In this document: in pieces, positions 30,408 through 43,300 of the stretch
Position numbering within the stretch: position 1 is the stretch's first letter
Layout of the letters: each line of letters opens with the position of its first letter
Source: Cymbomonas tetramitiformis
Lineage: Eukaryota; Chlorophyta; Pyramimonadophyceae; Pyramimonadales; Pyramimonadaceae
Assembly (NCBI GenBank): GCA_001247695.2
Contig: LGRX02025917.1
Coordinates: forward strand, 1 to 64,000
Reading direction: 5' to 3'
Length of the DNA: 64,000 nt
The notes under the pieces: generated by a model
The model's database searches: none
What the model saw: the letters and a program-made list of their open reading frames with translations, nothing else
Told to the model about the DNA's origin: nothing
Translations under genes and position numbers: made by a program

Positions 30408-30960
30408 ATTCCGCGGTATGTTGCATGAAGAACTGCATCGAGGGACGCGACGACAAATGTAGATGGACGTGCGCCATGCGCAGATGGTGCAATATCAGAT
30501 GGAGCGCTGGCGCTGCGACACCGTCCGCGTCGAATGATGTGCGCGCGCGTGAGACTGATGCAGGTCTTTTGCAACGGAGGACAATCGCAGGACGAAAGCG
30601 AGGTGCGTGATGCGTTATCGTCGTGCTCCGCTTTACAATGTCGCAAACGATACTGCATGCTAGCATGGATGCGAGTCGACCCAGCATATGTGCAGCACCC
30701 ATCAATCCATGTGAGGGCGCGCGGCTCGTCTCAATTCCGCGGTATGTTGCATGAAGAATTGCATCGAGGGACGCGACGACAAATGTAGATGGACGTGCGC
30801 CATGCGCAGATGGTGCAATATCAGATGGAGCGCTGGCGCTGCGACACCGTCCGCGTCGAATGATGTGCGACAGCGCGTGTGAGACTGATGCAGGCCTTTT
30901 GCAACGGAGGACAACCGCAGGACGAAAGCGAGGTGCGTGATGCGTTATCGTCGTTATCGG
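30408..30960. repeat. 326-bp satellite array (two further units)
   Basis: Units start at 30408 and 30734 (ATTCCGCGGTATGTTGCATG) with a 326-bp period; the second is partial. They include GACGCGACGACAAATGTAG and CAGGACGAAAGCGAGGTGCG. The unit broken by B and by the 10.6-kb element is the same sequence, so the array gives the empty sites for both. ORFs here are repeat-borne. Confidence 0.85.
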
Positions 30961-32379
30961 CATGCTTGGGGTATTGAACTGCGAGAATGAACCGCAATCT
31001 CATTCAGATTTCACTCCGATGCTTATAATTATGTTGGATACCTACGTGCATGCATTGCGAACATCCACCAAGGCACTTCATGATTAACTTGAATTGAATA
31101 TGAATGCACCGCCGAAAACGCATTCATGAGTATGAATGCACCATGTCAGTTGTACTCTTGAGTATGAATATTAAAATTTCATTTTATTCATATTCAACTC
31201 AAGTTATTCAAATAATTTGGGGAAAATATTCATATACATAACTTAGAGTATTACAAGCTGTTTGAACCGTAATATCAATTAGAACACCGCGCGGTCCGCG
31301 CCAGCGTAATTATTAACGGAAATAACTATATGGATATATATAGTACGTAATATGCACATCCAAATTCTCGCAAAGTAATCGGCCAGCAATTATAACTATA
31401 AGGATCTACGTAGAGTGCACTTTACATATATGTATACAGTACCTAACTATCTATGTAGACAGGCGTACAAGCTAGCAGCACGTTCGCTGTTCACTGGGCC
31501 TGAGCCAGATTCAGTACAGGTAGTGATATTCACTGGACTATTCCGCAGGTGAACAAACGGCCCTATGCCCAGATAAAAACGTTTTTTTTAGTCTTACATA
31601 TCAATATTCAGTGACAATAGTTATCCATTTACATATGAATAAGGCAAATAAAACAAGGCTGGGGCTTCTTTTTGAGTTTCTGTTCTAAATTCTGGCTCCG
31701 CAAGGGCTACTATTCACTCCTCCTCACCTCTGCCACGATACATTTCAAAACATTTGCTTTTTATGGCCGGGTTTGGGGGACTGTATGCGGCCTTGTTGAT
31801 ACCGCAGGAAACCAATGTTGCCAAAGTATGCGGTGCCATGCTGGGATCAGTCAAAAACCCAACCCTTGAAAAAACCTGCTCACAATCGGCCTCGTGGGGA
31901 AGATGGCAAGCGTTCTGCTTGACGCACGTATCAGGTGCAGAGGGAACTGTTCTCGCAGCTGCCACAACATTTGGAACTCGTTAAGCAGTCCATCATCCCG
32001 GGGGAAACCGCCCATAGTGTTCCAGTGCCAGGTTCTCCTAACGCTTCCTTTCATCTGCCACGACGTCAAAGTCTCATCTGACCACATCGACATCGGACAT
32101 GACAGATGAGTGATGACTGGTGATTCGTGATACGCGTGGAGGTCCAAGGCGCGACAGTCATTCGGTTCATTCGGGTCGGGGTGCAGGCCGGAAGAGGGGG
32201 GGTATTATTCAAATTACTTAAGTAATTTGAGTTGAATATGAATAATAAATAAAATTTGCATTCATGAGTATGGATATTAATTTTTGATGTTAGTCATGAG
32301 TATGAATATTAACTTTTTGGGGTATTCATACTCATATTCATAAATATTAGTCGTATTCATGCAGTGCCTTGACATCCAC
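30961..32379. other. AT-rich spacer without a supported gene
   Basis: It holds GAATATGAAT-rich stretches (31100-31230, 32205-32350) and fragments of the 300-bp repeat that follows (30960-31075). A minus-strand frame at 31851-32147 (MSMWSDETLTSWQMKG) faintly recalls a Tc1/mariner transposase core, but it is too short and unconvincing to call. Confidence 0.45.
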
Positions 32380-33026
32380 CATTCACACAAGAAGTATACC
32401 GCATTATAGCCGAGCGCATATGTCTATAGATTGTCTTATATCGAAGTATGATTGTGTCGTCATTATATATTGCACTGATGACGCATGCATGCATGCATGC
32501 ATCGATCGTGAGGATGCTGTTCTCGCAATGGTGATATTGGTGTCCGCTGGCGGCATGCTTGCGGTATTATACCGCGCCGGAAAGAACCGCAATCTCATTC
32601 AGATGTCACCCCGCGATGCTTATATGTTGGTTACTTACATGTATGCATTGTGAACATCCACCATTCACACAAGAAGTATATAGTATCATATGCACCTTCG
32701 GTGCGAGGAATACGCAGATCATGCGATGTGCTCGTCACCATGCCGGAAACTAATGGACGTATGATTATGTCGTCATTATATATTGTACTGATGACGCATG
32801 CATGCATGCATGCATGCATCGATCGTGAGGATGCTGTTCTCGCAATGGTGATATTGGTGTCCGCTGGCGGCATGCTTTCGGTATTATACCGCGAGAAAGA
32901 ACCGCAATCTCATTCAGATGTCACCCCGATGCTTATATGCTGGTTACTTACATGCATGCATTGTGAACATCCACCATTCACACAAAAAGTATATAGCATC
33001 ATACTGTAGCCGAGCACATATGTCTA
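32380..33026. repeat. ~313-bp satellite-like tandem repeats
   Basis: Two to three units are marked by GACGCATGCATGCATGCATG (32480, 32793), GTGTCCGCTGGCGGCATGCTT and ACATCCACCATTCACACAA. The first unit holds CATATGTCTATAGATT, the unoccupied target of the LINE that begins at 33027. An ORF repeated in both units is incidental. Confidence 0.75.
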
Positions 33027-33132
33027 GAAAAAGAAAAAGAAAAAACCACGCCCGTCGGGCGTATGAGTAAATTGATTTCCCCGGCCCTACTCTGGGCCGG
33101 ACCGCCACGAGTGGCGGCCATGTTGGGACAAT

Positions 33133-34317
33133 TTATACTGGGTGGTTCTTGTCTTTCTCCTCCTCTTGTTTTCCTTGTCTGAGCTTTCTGTATAGCTGGT
33201 AGGTGCTGTGTGCATAGTTTACTGTCAGGTCGTGTATTCTCTGTAGTGCCTGTGTGGCCTCTTTTCTGTTGAGTCCAAGTTGCTCGAGTATGTCTTGGTT
33301 GTGTTTGTACACCGTGCCTGTTCTGCCCACTGCAAACACATGAAGTTTGGCACGGAATCCGTGCCTGCGTAGCAATTGTAGCAGCGGTCCGTATTTCTTG
33401 TATTTTTCCAGGAGTTTGGGTCCCCATTTTTCGTCATCGGTGTGGGCCACTTCAATGAGGTGTAGGTTTCTTACCCTTGCTGGTGCTTCCTGTTGTGTGC
33501 ATTCCCATCCGTCCTCCAGGTCTTCTAGACCCTCTATCATGACTATGTCTACAAAACTCGGTATTGTGTCGGGCCCATCGTTTCTGCCTGGGTTGTCCTT
33601 CCCGTCGTGTCTGCATTGCCCCCTGGTGAGTATGTAATTTGGGAGTACCCTTGGCTTAATCCCTGGGTCCCTCTTTTTTCCAGTGTAGGCGAGTACTTTG
33701 CATCCCCCTTTCCTATGGTGGTCAAGTATGTGTTTTAGCTCATCTGCGTGGGCATCTGCCCTGTCCGTGAACATTCCCCGCATTTGTGGGTTGTTGCATC
33801 CACCTAGGGCATGCCCTACCCTCGTGAGGAAGCCCTTTGCGTAGTCCACCCCTTTGTGTCCGCATCCTTCCAGGGTGCACTTCCCGTTCCCTCCGGCTGA
33901 GTTTTTCGCCGTCTCATAGTCTTGTGCTGGCAGTATTCTCAGTCTGCATTTGAGTATTGTTTTTCGTACCGCAAATGTGGCTCTTTTCCAGAAGCCGTTC
34001 GCTACTTTGTGTAGTGGCGTGTCTCCTTTGAGGTGCTTCATTGTTTCGTTCAGCCAGCTGTCTGTGGTCCCGCCCTCCTGAACCGAGGGGGCGTTCCTTT
34101 TTTCCGTTCTGCTGTGTGCCATATCGTGTTTTCGCTGTTTCCATCTTGTTCTGGGCATCGGGTCCTCCATTACTGCATGGACTCTGGACTCCTCTGTGAC
34201 ACGGTCATGGTGAGCTTGTCTTTCTTTTGTCGGCTCCCCTTGTGGCTTTTCCCGCTGCTCAATGAGTTCATTTAGCATGTCAAAAATTTCATCGTCATTT
34301 TGTACCTCTTGGGTCAC
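33133..34317 (-). CDS. LINE ORF2: CCHC plus restriction-like endonuclease
   Basis: About 394 residues. CTLEGC...VGHALGGC (residues ~147-174) is a C-C-H-C cluster as in R2-type elements. It is followed by PD at ~249, FVDIVM, IEVAH at ~288 and LLEKYKKYGP at ~302-311, the KxxKY-like end of the restriction-like endonuclease fold. It would nick target DNA or act in second-strand cleavage. It starts 3 nt after the first ORF's stop region, in another frame and without an ATG at its 5' end, so it may be made by frameshifting or re-initiation (first ATG at residue 14). Its N-terminus DEIFDMLNELIEQ echoes the end of ORF1, EEIFEELNELAEN. Confidence 0.72.
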   Translation of the reverse strand: MTQEVQNDDEIFDMLNELIEQREKPQGEPTKERQAHHDRVTEESRVHAVMEDPMPRTRWKQRKHDMAHSRTEKRNAPSVQEGGTTDSWLNETMKHLKGDTPLHKVANGFWKRATFAVRKTILKCRLRILPAQDYETAKNSAGGNGKCTLEGCGHKGVDYAKGFLTRVGHALGGCNNPQMRGMFTDRADAHADELKHILDHHRKGGCKVLAYTGKKRDPGIKPRVLPNYILTRGQCRHDGKDNPGRNDGPDTIPSFVDIVMIEGLEDLEDGWECTQQEAPARVRNLHLIEVAHTDDEKWGPKLLEKYKKYGPLLQLLRRHGFRAKLHVFAVGRTGTVYKHNQDILEQLGLNRKEATQALQRIHDLTVNYAHSTYQLYRKLRQGKQEEEKDKNHPV

Positions 34318-34319
34318 TT

Positions 34320-37300
34320 CTAGTTCTCCGCGAGCTCGTTGAGTTCCTCAAATATTTCCTCCCCTTCGGAGGGTGGGGGTGGTGTCCCTGCGGGTTCGGG
34401 TTCGTCTCCTCGGGTGGGGTCCCCTTTGCCCTCTGTTTCTTGGTATTCTTGGTGCTCCTGCACCTCCCGCATAAGGAGCATCTCCTCTTCCTCCGTTTGT
34501 TCCATCATGGCTTTTATTTGCCTGTCTTCTTCGTCCCGGGTCTGGTTGGCTTGCTGCTGCTGGTTGGGTACCGGGTCCCGTATTGTCGTTTGTTCCTCTT
34601 CAGTTTGTTGCGCTTGGTCATGGTGCGCCTCCCATCTGAAGCTGCGCTCAGTTTTCAGTTGGTGGGTCCAGGTTGAGGGTTCTCCCTGGAGGTCGGTCAT
34701 TTTTGCTGAGAGTCTACTGTTTTCTTGGGCTTGCCGTTCACGGAGTAGTGTGGTTACGTACTTTTGTACCGCGAGTTTTCCTTTTAGCTCTCTGCTGTTC
34801 GAGTCTTCGTCTGGTATCATGGGCTTGACTTTTATTGTCTCGTTATTATCCCACGCTTCCGTGAGGGTTCCCGTGGTACAGGCTTGTTTGGCTGCCTCGT
34901 CGGCTTTTTCGTTCCCCACAATTCCCGTGTGTGCTTTGACTTTTAGCAGCGAGACAGTGTGTCCTGCTGCTACTAGTGCCTCAATGTTGACCAGTATGGC
35001 ATACAGGAGGTCTCTTTGCTGGTGGTGTTCCATGTTGTGGGGTTTCGTTCTCATGCTCTCTAGTTGTCTAATGGAGTTGGCACTGTCCGTGCAAATGGTG
35101 AGTCCGTTGCCACTTGGTGGTGGCGGGAGCGTCACCGCTTTTTGTATGGCGAGAAGTTCCGCTCTGTTCACCTCTTGGTCTTCGCCTTCCCATCGAATCA
35201 TGTGGGCCTCCCCTTCCCCGGTCCTGGGGTCCCATACCGCAGCTCCTGAGGCCCATTCTTTGCCGCCTTCTTCTGTTTCTATTTCTCTTTTGCTCCCGTC
35301 CGTGTAAAGGTACGAGGTTGCCTTGTGTGCCCTTAGAGGGGAGGGGTATGTCAATTGGGTTGGTGTGTTCCTCGGGGCTTGGTTCCTGGGGTCCTCTGTT
35401 TGGTCTCTTGTCAATTCCCATCTCCTTCCTTGGGCTCCCGGTTCGTGTTCGGGCCAGAAGTCAGTGGGGTATCTGACAACTTTTGACCTCGCTACTTTGT
35501 CCCATATCGTTTGGGCGTCATTCTGTCTTGTAAGCCTGGTGTGTAAGGTGTTGGCTTCCACCACCTGTTGTACGGTGGGGGGGTGTATGTTCCATTTGCC
35601 TCCTCTGCTTCCGGGGAGGAGTTCCCATTTGGCTGGTCCTTCTTCCACGTGGAGGTGGCTGTCCTCCCACCAAGTTTCCACTTCCGCTTGTACGTTGCAG
35701 CACTGGGGGCAGAGGTCGTTCCTCAAATGTGGCCCTGTGCTGCACATTCTTCCCATTGCATTCGTCATGTCCTTTGTCTTAATTTCCGGGAGTTCGTATC
35801 GCTGCCATGGTCTTGTGTCCACCACACAGTCTACACTGGGGGTGCGTACTTCTTGGTTTGGTTCATTCGCATCGTGTAGGTTTGCCTCCCTCATCGGCTG
35901 TTTGACAGCTGAGGTGGTGCGGACCTTACTTTGCGGGCAGGTTGTGAGTGCCCTCCTTATACAGTCTGCGGCAGTGTCTGGGTCCCCGCAGTGTGCTTGC
36001 CATCCTTCTTTGTTGGCCACTATCAGCACCCGGAGGTTCCAGTTGCACTGTTTCGCTTGTTGGTGGGTGGCACCCATCCAGTGGTCAGGGGGTAGAAATG
36101 TGAACTTGCCTTGTGGTATTTCTAATAGTTCGTGTATTAGGTGCCCCGCATGTGCATTGTAGAGCTTCCTGTACGGGGTTTTCTCATATGTCGGGTACAC
36201 CCCGACCCCGAACACCGGTTCTTGTGTGGTGGTGGCCGCTATGGCAAAGTCCAGTGCCTTTTTGAGGTCCTGTGGCGTGTATTCTGGGTTGAACTGGTAG
36301 GCTCCCAGTTTCATCCAATTTGCTGTCCAGGCCGAGCCTCTGGCCCCGAACACCTTGTCTCTGTCATACTTGGCGTAGTACGTTGTGGTGTTGTGGTGGA
36401 CATTGAGGGGTGAGGCGAACAGTTCGGTGGTAATTCCGAATGCCTGTTGTAGTGCCCTTTGCATCTGGGCAGGGAATGTCCAATGGTTTTGCAGGTTCTT
36501 TTTCCGTTCTTCCTTTTCCTCTTTGCTTGAGTACCTAATGAGGAGGTGCCCTATTTCCTCCTCGAACGTGGAGACCTGTATTTTGTGGTCCTCCCACATT
36601 TCGGTGCGTAGTGTACTCTGGTGTGGGGTTTGGTGGTGTGTGGTACCCACTGCCTGGGTGTACCTTTCGTGCAGTCTGAGAAGCTTTTCTTTCGTGAGGG
36701 TGCCTATGTATTTCCCATTCCTGTGGTAGCTGTGGGCGAGTTCCCCCTCCAGTCGTATCTGGCAGTGGTGCCCTCTGTTGTCCACAATGTCTTGTTCTGG
36801 GTTGGTTTCTGTCGGGTCCAGTGTTAGGTTCTCTGCATGTAGTGTGGGCCAGGCCTGCCCCAGGTGCGGCCTCCCGGCCAGTATTTCTTTGAGGCCTGTG
36901 GGGTGGGTCACCTGGGAGCCCCTTGCTCGCAGTCTTCTATTCAGGGTTAGGAAGGTGGTCGCACTTTGGCCCCTTCGTTTGGCTAGTTTCAGGTAGTCGG
37001 TTATGGTCTCCCTTGTACTCCAAGAGTAGGAGTCATCCCCCTCTGAGTGTCTCCACTGGGTTCTGTACTGCGTCACTAGGGAGTGTGGGTCTGTTGGGTC
37101 AACGAGTAGGGTCCTCATTGCCACAATCTCTTTCGGCTTGTCAATCGTTCGGCCTTTCTCGAAGCCTGTCTCAAGCTTTTCGGCCATGGGGTCTATTTCA
37201 TCTATCCATTTGGTTTGTGAGCGTGTGTGGAGGGGCTGGGGTTCTTCCTCTTCCTCCCCCGGTGTCGGGCCGGTATTCTCCGTTTCGTTAATCCTTGTAA

Positions 37301-40300
37301 GCGGGTGCAGGGAGAGTTGCCTGTGAATCTCTTCCCTGGGGACCAGTCTCGCCTCCCATTCCGTCATTTTTGCTCTCAGCTGCTCCGAGTCGAGGCGTGG
37401 GAGGTTAGTTCGTATTGCGTGGGAGTCCAGCGGTCCCTCCCTGTGCATGTTCCTGTATTGTTGCTTCAGTCGTCTGTTTGTAGGACTGTCATAGAAGTCC
37501 CCCGGTTTCGCTATGTCCCTCGGTTGGGCTTCACATAGGTATGGGTATAGGTGTGCCAGGCCTTTTGCTATGGCACTGCGGTCTGTGTTGAGGGTTGCAT
37601 CTGTGCATTGTTCCCTGACATTCACCTGGCTAATCGCATGTTGGCCATCTCGGGTAGTGAGGAGCGCTAGGTCCGGGAAGTGTGCAAAAAGTTTGAGGCA
37701 CGTTGTGAAATTTATCGCAGTTGGCGTGTCCTTGGGTATTGTGACCCTGGCAGTTTGGTCTGTGCACATTGCCTGCCAGTCTGGAGGCGTCGGTATGTCT
37801 CCATCAATTATTTTGCCTGCTTTCGTATTTCTTGTTGTTCCCTCCATTTCTTTGTCGGACTTCCTTCTGGTCGCCCCTTCTAGCTGTTCCATTATCTTTG
37901 GTATTGGGGTTTGGAGTTGTCTGAGCATCCCCTCCGTCCCCTGGGGCGTAATGTTGTATCTGAGTAGGGCATTGAGTTTCCTCAGTGTGTTGTGTTTTGT
38001 TTGGTGCCCCCCCCAGAGTTTGTCGAGGTCTGTACAGTTCCTGCGTGTGGTGCTGTGGTATTCTACCAGTCCTCTAGTGGACCTGCTGACATGGGACATT
38101 CTGAGTCTCGACTTTAGGTTTATTTGCCTCCAAGCCGGGCCCCGTACCGTCCCCTTGTCTTCTTCGCTGTGCATGGCCTCCAGTAGTCCGCTCCAAATCG
38201 ACTGGGCGTAGACTGCCTGGAGTGGCACCATTCCCAAGCCGTACTTTTCCTTTTCCTGTGTGGTGAAAATGTTTGGCGTTCCGTTGCGGGGCAGGCCTTG
38301 TATATTTTTTGTGGCCCCCCCTATTATTTTGTTGAATTCGTCTATTTCGCCCGCTGTGTACAGCCCTAGGTGCAATCCATATCTGAATTTCCCCAGTATT
38401 GCGGAGTGAAGGGAGTATTCCTTTTGGTCAGGTGTCAGAGGGGAGCGCAGTAGAGCTTGTATTCTGTGGTTCATCTCTTCCTTAGCGGCCTCTTTTTCCT
38501 TGTCCCACCTGCCTGTGAATGCAAGTAGTACTCCCAGGTATTTGTACGTGTCGTCTGGCTTGAGTACTTTGAAGTGGCTTAGCTTGCCGTCCAGTCCTAG
38601 CATTTTGAGGTCTTTGTGGAGTTGTTCAGGTATGGAGACCCCATTTTTTATGCCGGTTATGGCTGACTTGGTGAGGTTAATTCGGAGTTCGCTCCACTGT
38701 GAGAATGCCTGCAGTTTGTGTAGCTGAGCTCTCATGTGGTGAATCGTAGGGCACAGTATGAGTAGGTCGTCGACGAACGCCCCTGCTGTCGTCCTGAGGG
38801 GGCCTAGCCTTTCTTGTTCTGCTGCATACTTGTGTTGGTACCCATGCTCTCCCACTTCAAGCCATCTTAACAACGGTTCCTGGTATATTATGAAAAGGAG
38901 GGGACTCATGCTGTCTCCCTGGAGGAGTCCTCTTTGCACCTGTACAGTTTTGTGTGAGGTTTCCCCTCCTACTCTGGTGTTCATGGACATTGTGTCATGG
39001 CTTTGTGTACCTAGGACATCCCGCACCACCTGTGTGAGTTCGTCGGGAATTCCAAGGTACTGCATCGTTTGGAGTAGTTTGTCGTGGTCCACCGAGCCGT
39101 ACGCGTTTTCGAAGTCTACATATAGGCCATGTAGTTCTCGTCCTGAGACGTTTGCATCCTCAATCGCGTTGGTTACTCTGGTGAGTTGTCGAAGCGTGTT
39201 CCTTTTTTCCCTTGAGCCTTCCTGAGCCTGGGCTAGTATTCCTTGCGTTTCGCAGAACGTGGAGAGCATGCTTGCTATCTGTGAGGTGTACAGCTTGAAT
39301 ACCCCTTCGAGCAGGGCTATGGGTCGGTAATTTTGCTGTAAGGTGACATCCCCTTTCTTGTGGTGGAAGCAGAATGTCCCTTTTTTCCAGGTGAGAGGGA
39401 CATGCTTGCTGTTCCACATTTCCAGCATGAGTGCGTGTAGTGCATCATGGAAGTCCTCTGGCATGTACTTAAGAATTTCGTTCGGGGTCCTGGTGGGGCC
39501 TGGTGCTTTGTTGTTGTTTAGGGTGTGTACCGCTTTGCTGTAGCCCTGTCGACTTATCGTGAGGTCCAGCCCACTGGGGTCTGGTCTTGGCAACTTTATG
39601 AGGCGCTCCCTGTGAGCTGGGTCTTCCCATGGTGGAGGTTTCGAGTCGGGTGGACTTCGGTGCTCCATCCTGTATGGTGCCGAGTGGGCCATGTGGTCTG
39701 CTAGTGCGTTAGCAATGTTCCCGTGGCCTACAGCCAGGCTGCCCTCTCTGTCCTGTAGAGCCTGTATGTTCGCCGTGGGGGCATGGCCTGTTTCTTGTGC
39801 CTTGGTATATATCCTTTTGTGGTATCTTTTTTGGTTGTTCCAGTATTCCTTTACTGTTTTGTTGTTGTGTCTTTGCTTGGCTTGTTGCCAGTGCTGCTTT
39901 ACTACCTTGTGCGCTGCCGACCTTTCTTTTTTGGCCTCCTCAGTAAGCCACGACACCCACTCTTTTGCATCTGCATTGTCCCTGTCCGTTGGGCCTTTCA
40001 TTTCTCCCTCTTTCAGGCTTCTGAGGGTTGAGTGTTCCGTGTGCGGGTTTCGTAGGTGTCGTTTGGTTTGCTTGTGCTCCCGCATCTTGAGTATTGCGGC
40101 GTCCCTTTCCTTTCTGTCCTTTTTGCTCATCAGCAGGTCTTTTCCCACTCGGTTGGAGGTGCCTCCAACTATAGTAGTTGGCAGTTCGTCGTCCTGTAGC
40201 GCATATTTATTCGCCTCGGTGAGTATGTTTAGTACTGTTTCCCCTGCTCTGTCTATGGTGGCGTGTGCCACTTGCCTGTTGTCCTCCTCCCTGCATTGTG

Positions 40301-43300
40301 TGGCCATCTCTGTTATGCGTTTCAGTTCAGCGGTTCTGGCATAGTCGTGTGTCCTGAGGAGGACGCCTTGGAGTGTTTCCCTGTGTGTTTTGTTCAGGGG
40401 CGTGTCCAGCTTTACATGCCCTGGTTGGGGGTCGCGGTCCACATATGGTTCGTGGGTGCCTATGCTGTCCAACTGGAGGGTTGCTAGGCTCACCATCTCG
40501 TGGTCACTCGTATGGTGCCGGGTGAGGTGTGTGGTGTCCCCCATCTCGTATTGTGCCTGCTTGTTCCTCGGTGCAAGCCATCTGTCAATGTTCCTGTGTT
40601 TCGCCCAGTTAAGTGTGGTATCGACTGGCGGGCCTACATTGTGGAGGTCTAGCTCCTCCGCAAGTTTCGCCCATTGCTTGTCAGTTTTCGTCATTCCTCT
40701 GCCTGTGCTGGTGTTGCTCGCATTGAGGTCTCCTCCTATGACCACATGTTCGTTCTCCTTTCCCGCAGTTTTCCTGAGCAGGTTGGTTGTGTATTTGAGT
40801 ATTTTGTCCCTGGTTTTGCACTCCTCTGCCCCTGGTGGGTTGTAAATGCCTAGCACATGGTACATCACCTTTCCCGGTAGGTGCAGCACCACATGTAGGA
40901 GGTATCCCTCGAGGTGTCTCGCAGGGACTACATGGTGGTTGTGTGCGTGGCTGTAGGGGTTGCCGAGGAGTATTGCCACTCCTCCTTTCATTGCCTGTTC
41001 AGCCGTGCCTTCTGCTTTCTGCACCTCAGTTTTGGTGCCTATTGCAGTGTATTGCATGTCTCTGAATCTTCTCATTACACTGTCGTGTGCATGTTTCACT
41101 TCCGTGAGTACAATTACTTGTAGACTCTGTTGGTTTTGGCTTCTTTTGTTAATGACCTCGGCAAGGTCAAGGCAGGCATCACTTTGTCCCGCCACATTCC
41201 ATGTGAGCATGTGTAGACGGTCCTTTCCTATGTCAGTCTTTGTTGGCTCTGTGAGAGGGGTTTGGTATTCTCGGGAGTCCTGGCACGCCTCTGGTGTTTC
41301 CAGACGTGTGTCCACAAATCTTTCCCATCTTGCTGTTGGTTCGTCCTGTGTTTGCTCCCATTCTTCGTTTAGGTGGGTTTCCTGTGCTTGCTGCTCCTCA
41401 GGTGTCTGCCCGTCATTACCTGGGGGTGTTGTGGGGGCTAATCTATGTAGCCATTCCCATAGGCCTGGTTGCTTCGTAGTAGTTTTGCGTCCCCTTTCCT
41501 GGGTTTGTGGTGCCTGTTTTCCGGCCTCTAGGTTTGTGTTCAGGCCATCCGCAGGCCTCTGGGTCTCTGCCGCTTGCTGGCTTTCCACCCGCGTCCGGCT
41601 TTGCCCCTCGGCAGTGGTTATCATCTCTTTTACTGGCAGCTGTATGGACTTTCTATAGGCGGTTATCGCCGTTCTGTCGGTGGCCCCCCATTTGCTGACT
41701 GCCTCGTTGAAGTGGGTGGGCCAATGCCCCCCTGGGCATGTTTTTTGGTAGTGCATCCAAGCTTCTGCGGCCATCAGTACCCATACCCCGCAGCTGTATT
41801 GGTCCTGCGCGCTTTGGTTGCCCACATTCATCAATTCCACTGTTACTTGTTTGTTGAGTGTCTCGGCCAGGTGCTCCGTCCAGTTGGTTATTTCCGCTGT
41901 TAGCCTTTTGGTGTTGCGTGACGTTGCATTGGTTCTCCCATTCGAGGAGTCATATATCCAGAACTTCAGTTTGTCATTTCCTTTGTCTGGTCCGGCCAGC
42001 ACTGCCCTCCAGTGTTTGCCATCGCAAACCGGTATGCAGAAGCCCCGGGAGTTCCCGAGTAGCTGCAGTGCCTTCGTTGTGTGCGGTTCTCTGTTGTTAC
42101 CCGGTTTCAGTGTTTCTCTCATTGTGGCTATTACCAGGGGGGGCAGTGGGTCATCTTCATACAGTGAGTGGGCATGTTGCATTTGGAACATGTTCAGTCG
42201 GCCTTTCTTTTCGAACAGTCCCTTCGTAGTGGTGTTGTACGGGTACAATTCCGTGTGGTTCTGACTCCCCCCGCCCGTCATGTTTGTTTTCCAGCATCGG
42301 GTGTGCCGCCTCATCCTTTGCTCAATCTCCCGCATTAGTGGTCTGCCTCTTGTTGGGGTGCCTTCCTTTATCGCGGTTACTGCGTGTTCCGGTCTCCTTG
42401 TTCTAACTAGGAAGGGTTTACCGTTACGGTAAATTATCTTGAGTAATTTGTAGCCATGGGGTGGTCGTGTCCACCGTGCCGCTGCATTCCTCGCTGTGGC
42501 CCGTTTTCTTCGTGTTCTGCGGCTGCGCGTTATGTTGCTGCTGTTCGTGTCGTGTGTTCCCCACATGCGACCAAGTTTCCTACTTGTTGTTAGCGTAATC
42601 ATCAGTATAGCGAGTATCGGGGTTATGGCAAATGCAGCGTTCCATAGTGGCCTGGTAGCTTCGTGTCGTGCCCCCCTTGGGTAGTGTGGTTCAGCTCCAT
42701 GTCGTGTTGCTCTCCGGTTGTGTGGTGCTGCTCGCATTCGTGAGTTTATGGTTACAGCGTTACATTGCCCTAAATCCCTTTCTGTAACACCCCTAGCACT
42801 TTTCCCAGGGTGGGCCCCGTTTTTTATGTGTATTTTCGTGGTTGTGTAAAAATTTTGGGGCGTTTGGGCGTGTTTTCCAAAAAAGGTTGTTTTTACGTAG
42901 AGCAATTTCGGGAATTCGCTTGTGGTCGAATGTCGGCAGTTTGCTCTCATTTTTTGTGTGTGGCTGCCTCCCACTCTTCTTAGCATATTCCCAAAGTTTT
43001 TCGGCGTTCCTATCATTCTGCTGGCCTGTGTGGAGTCGGTTGTACCATTATTTGGTAGGGTTTCAGTAGGGTTGGTGCTTATATTGTGGTGGGGGCCCTT
43101 TGGTTTGCAGGGCGGGGGCTCATGTAGCTTGTCCCTGCTTGTTTGGCATAGTTTCTGGTCGGGGTGCTTGTTTCTACCCCCCTTCACCTGTTTTTGTTGC
43201 GCCCACTGCGCTTGTGTTGCCGTCGAGTTAACCGTTACAGCGTTACACTGCCCTAAAGTCCCTGTTGTAACGCCCTTGACATCTATTTCTTGGTGGGCCC

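Noticed and set aside
31851..32147. Tc1/mariner-like transposase fragment
   Set aside because: Only a vague resemblance (WSDETL) in a 98-codon frame without the rest of the DDE core.
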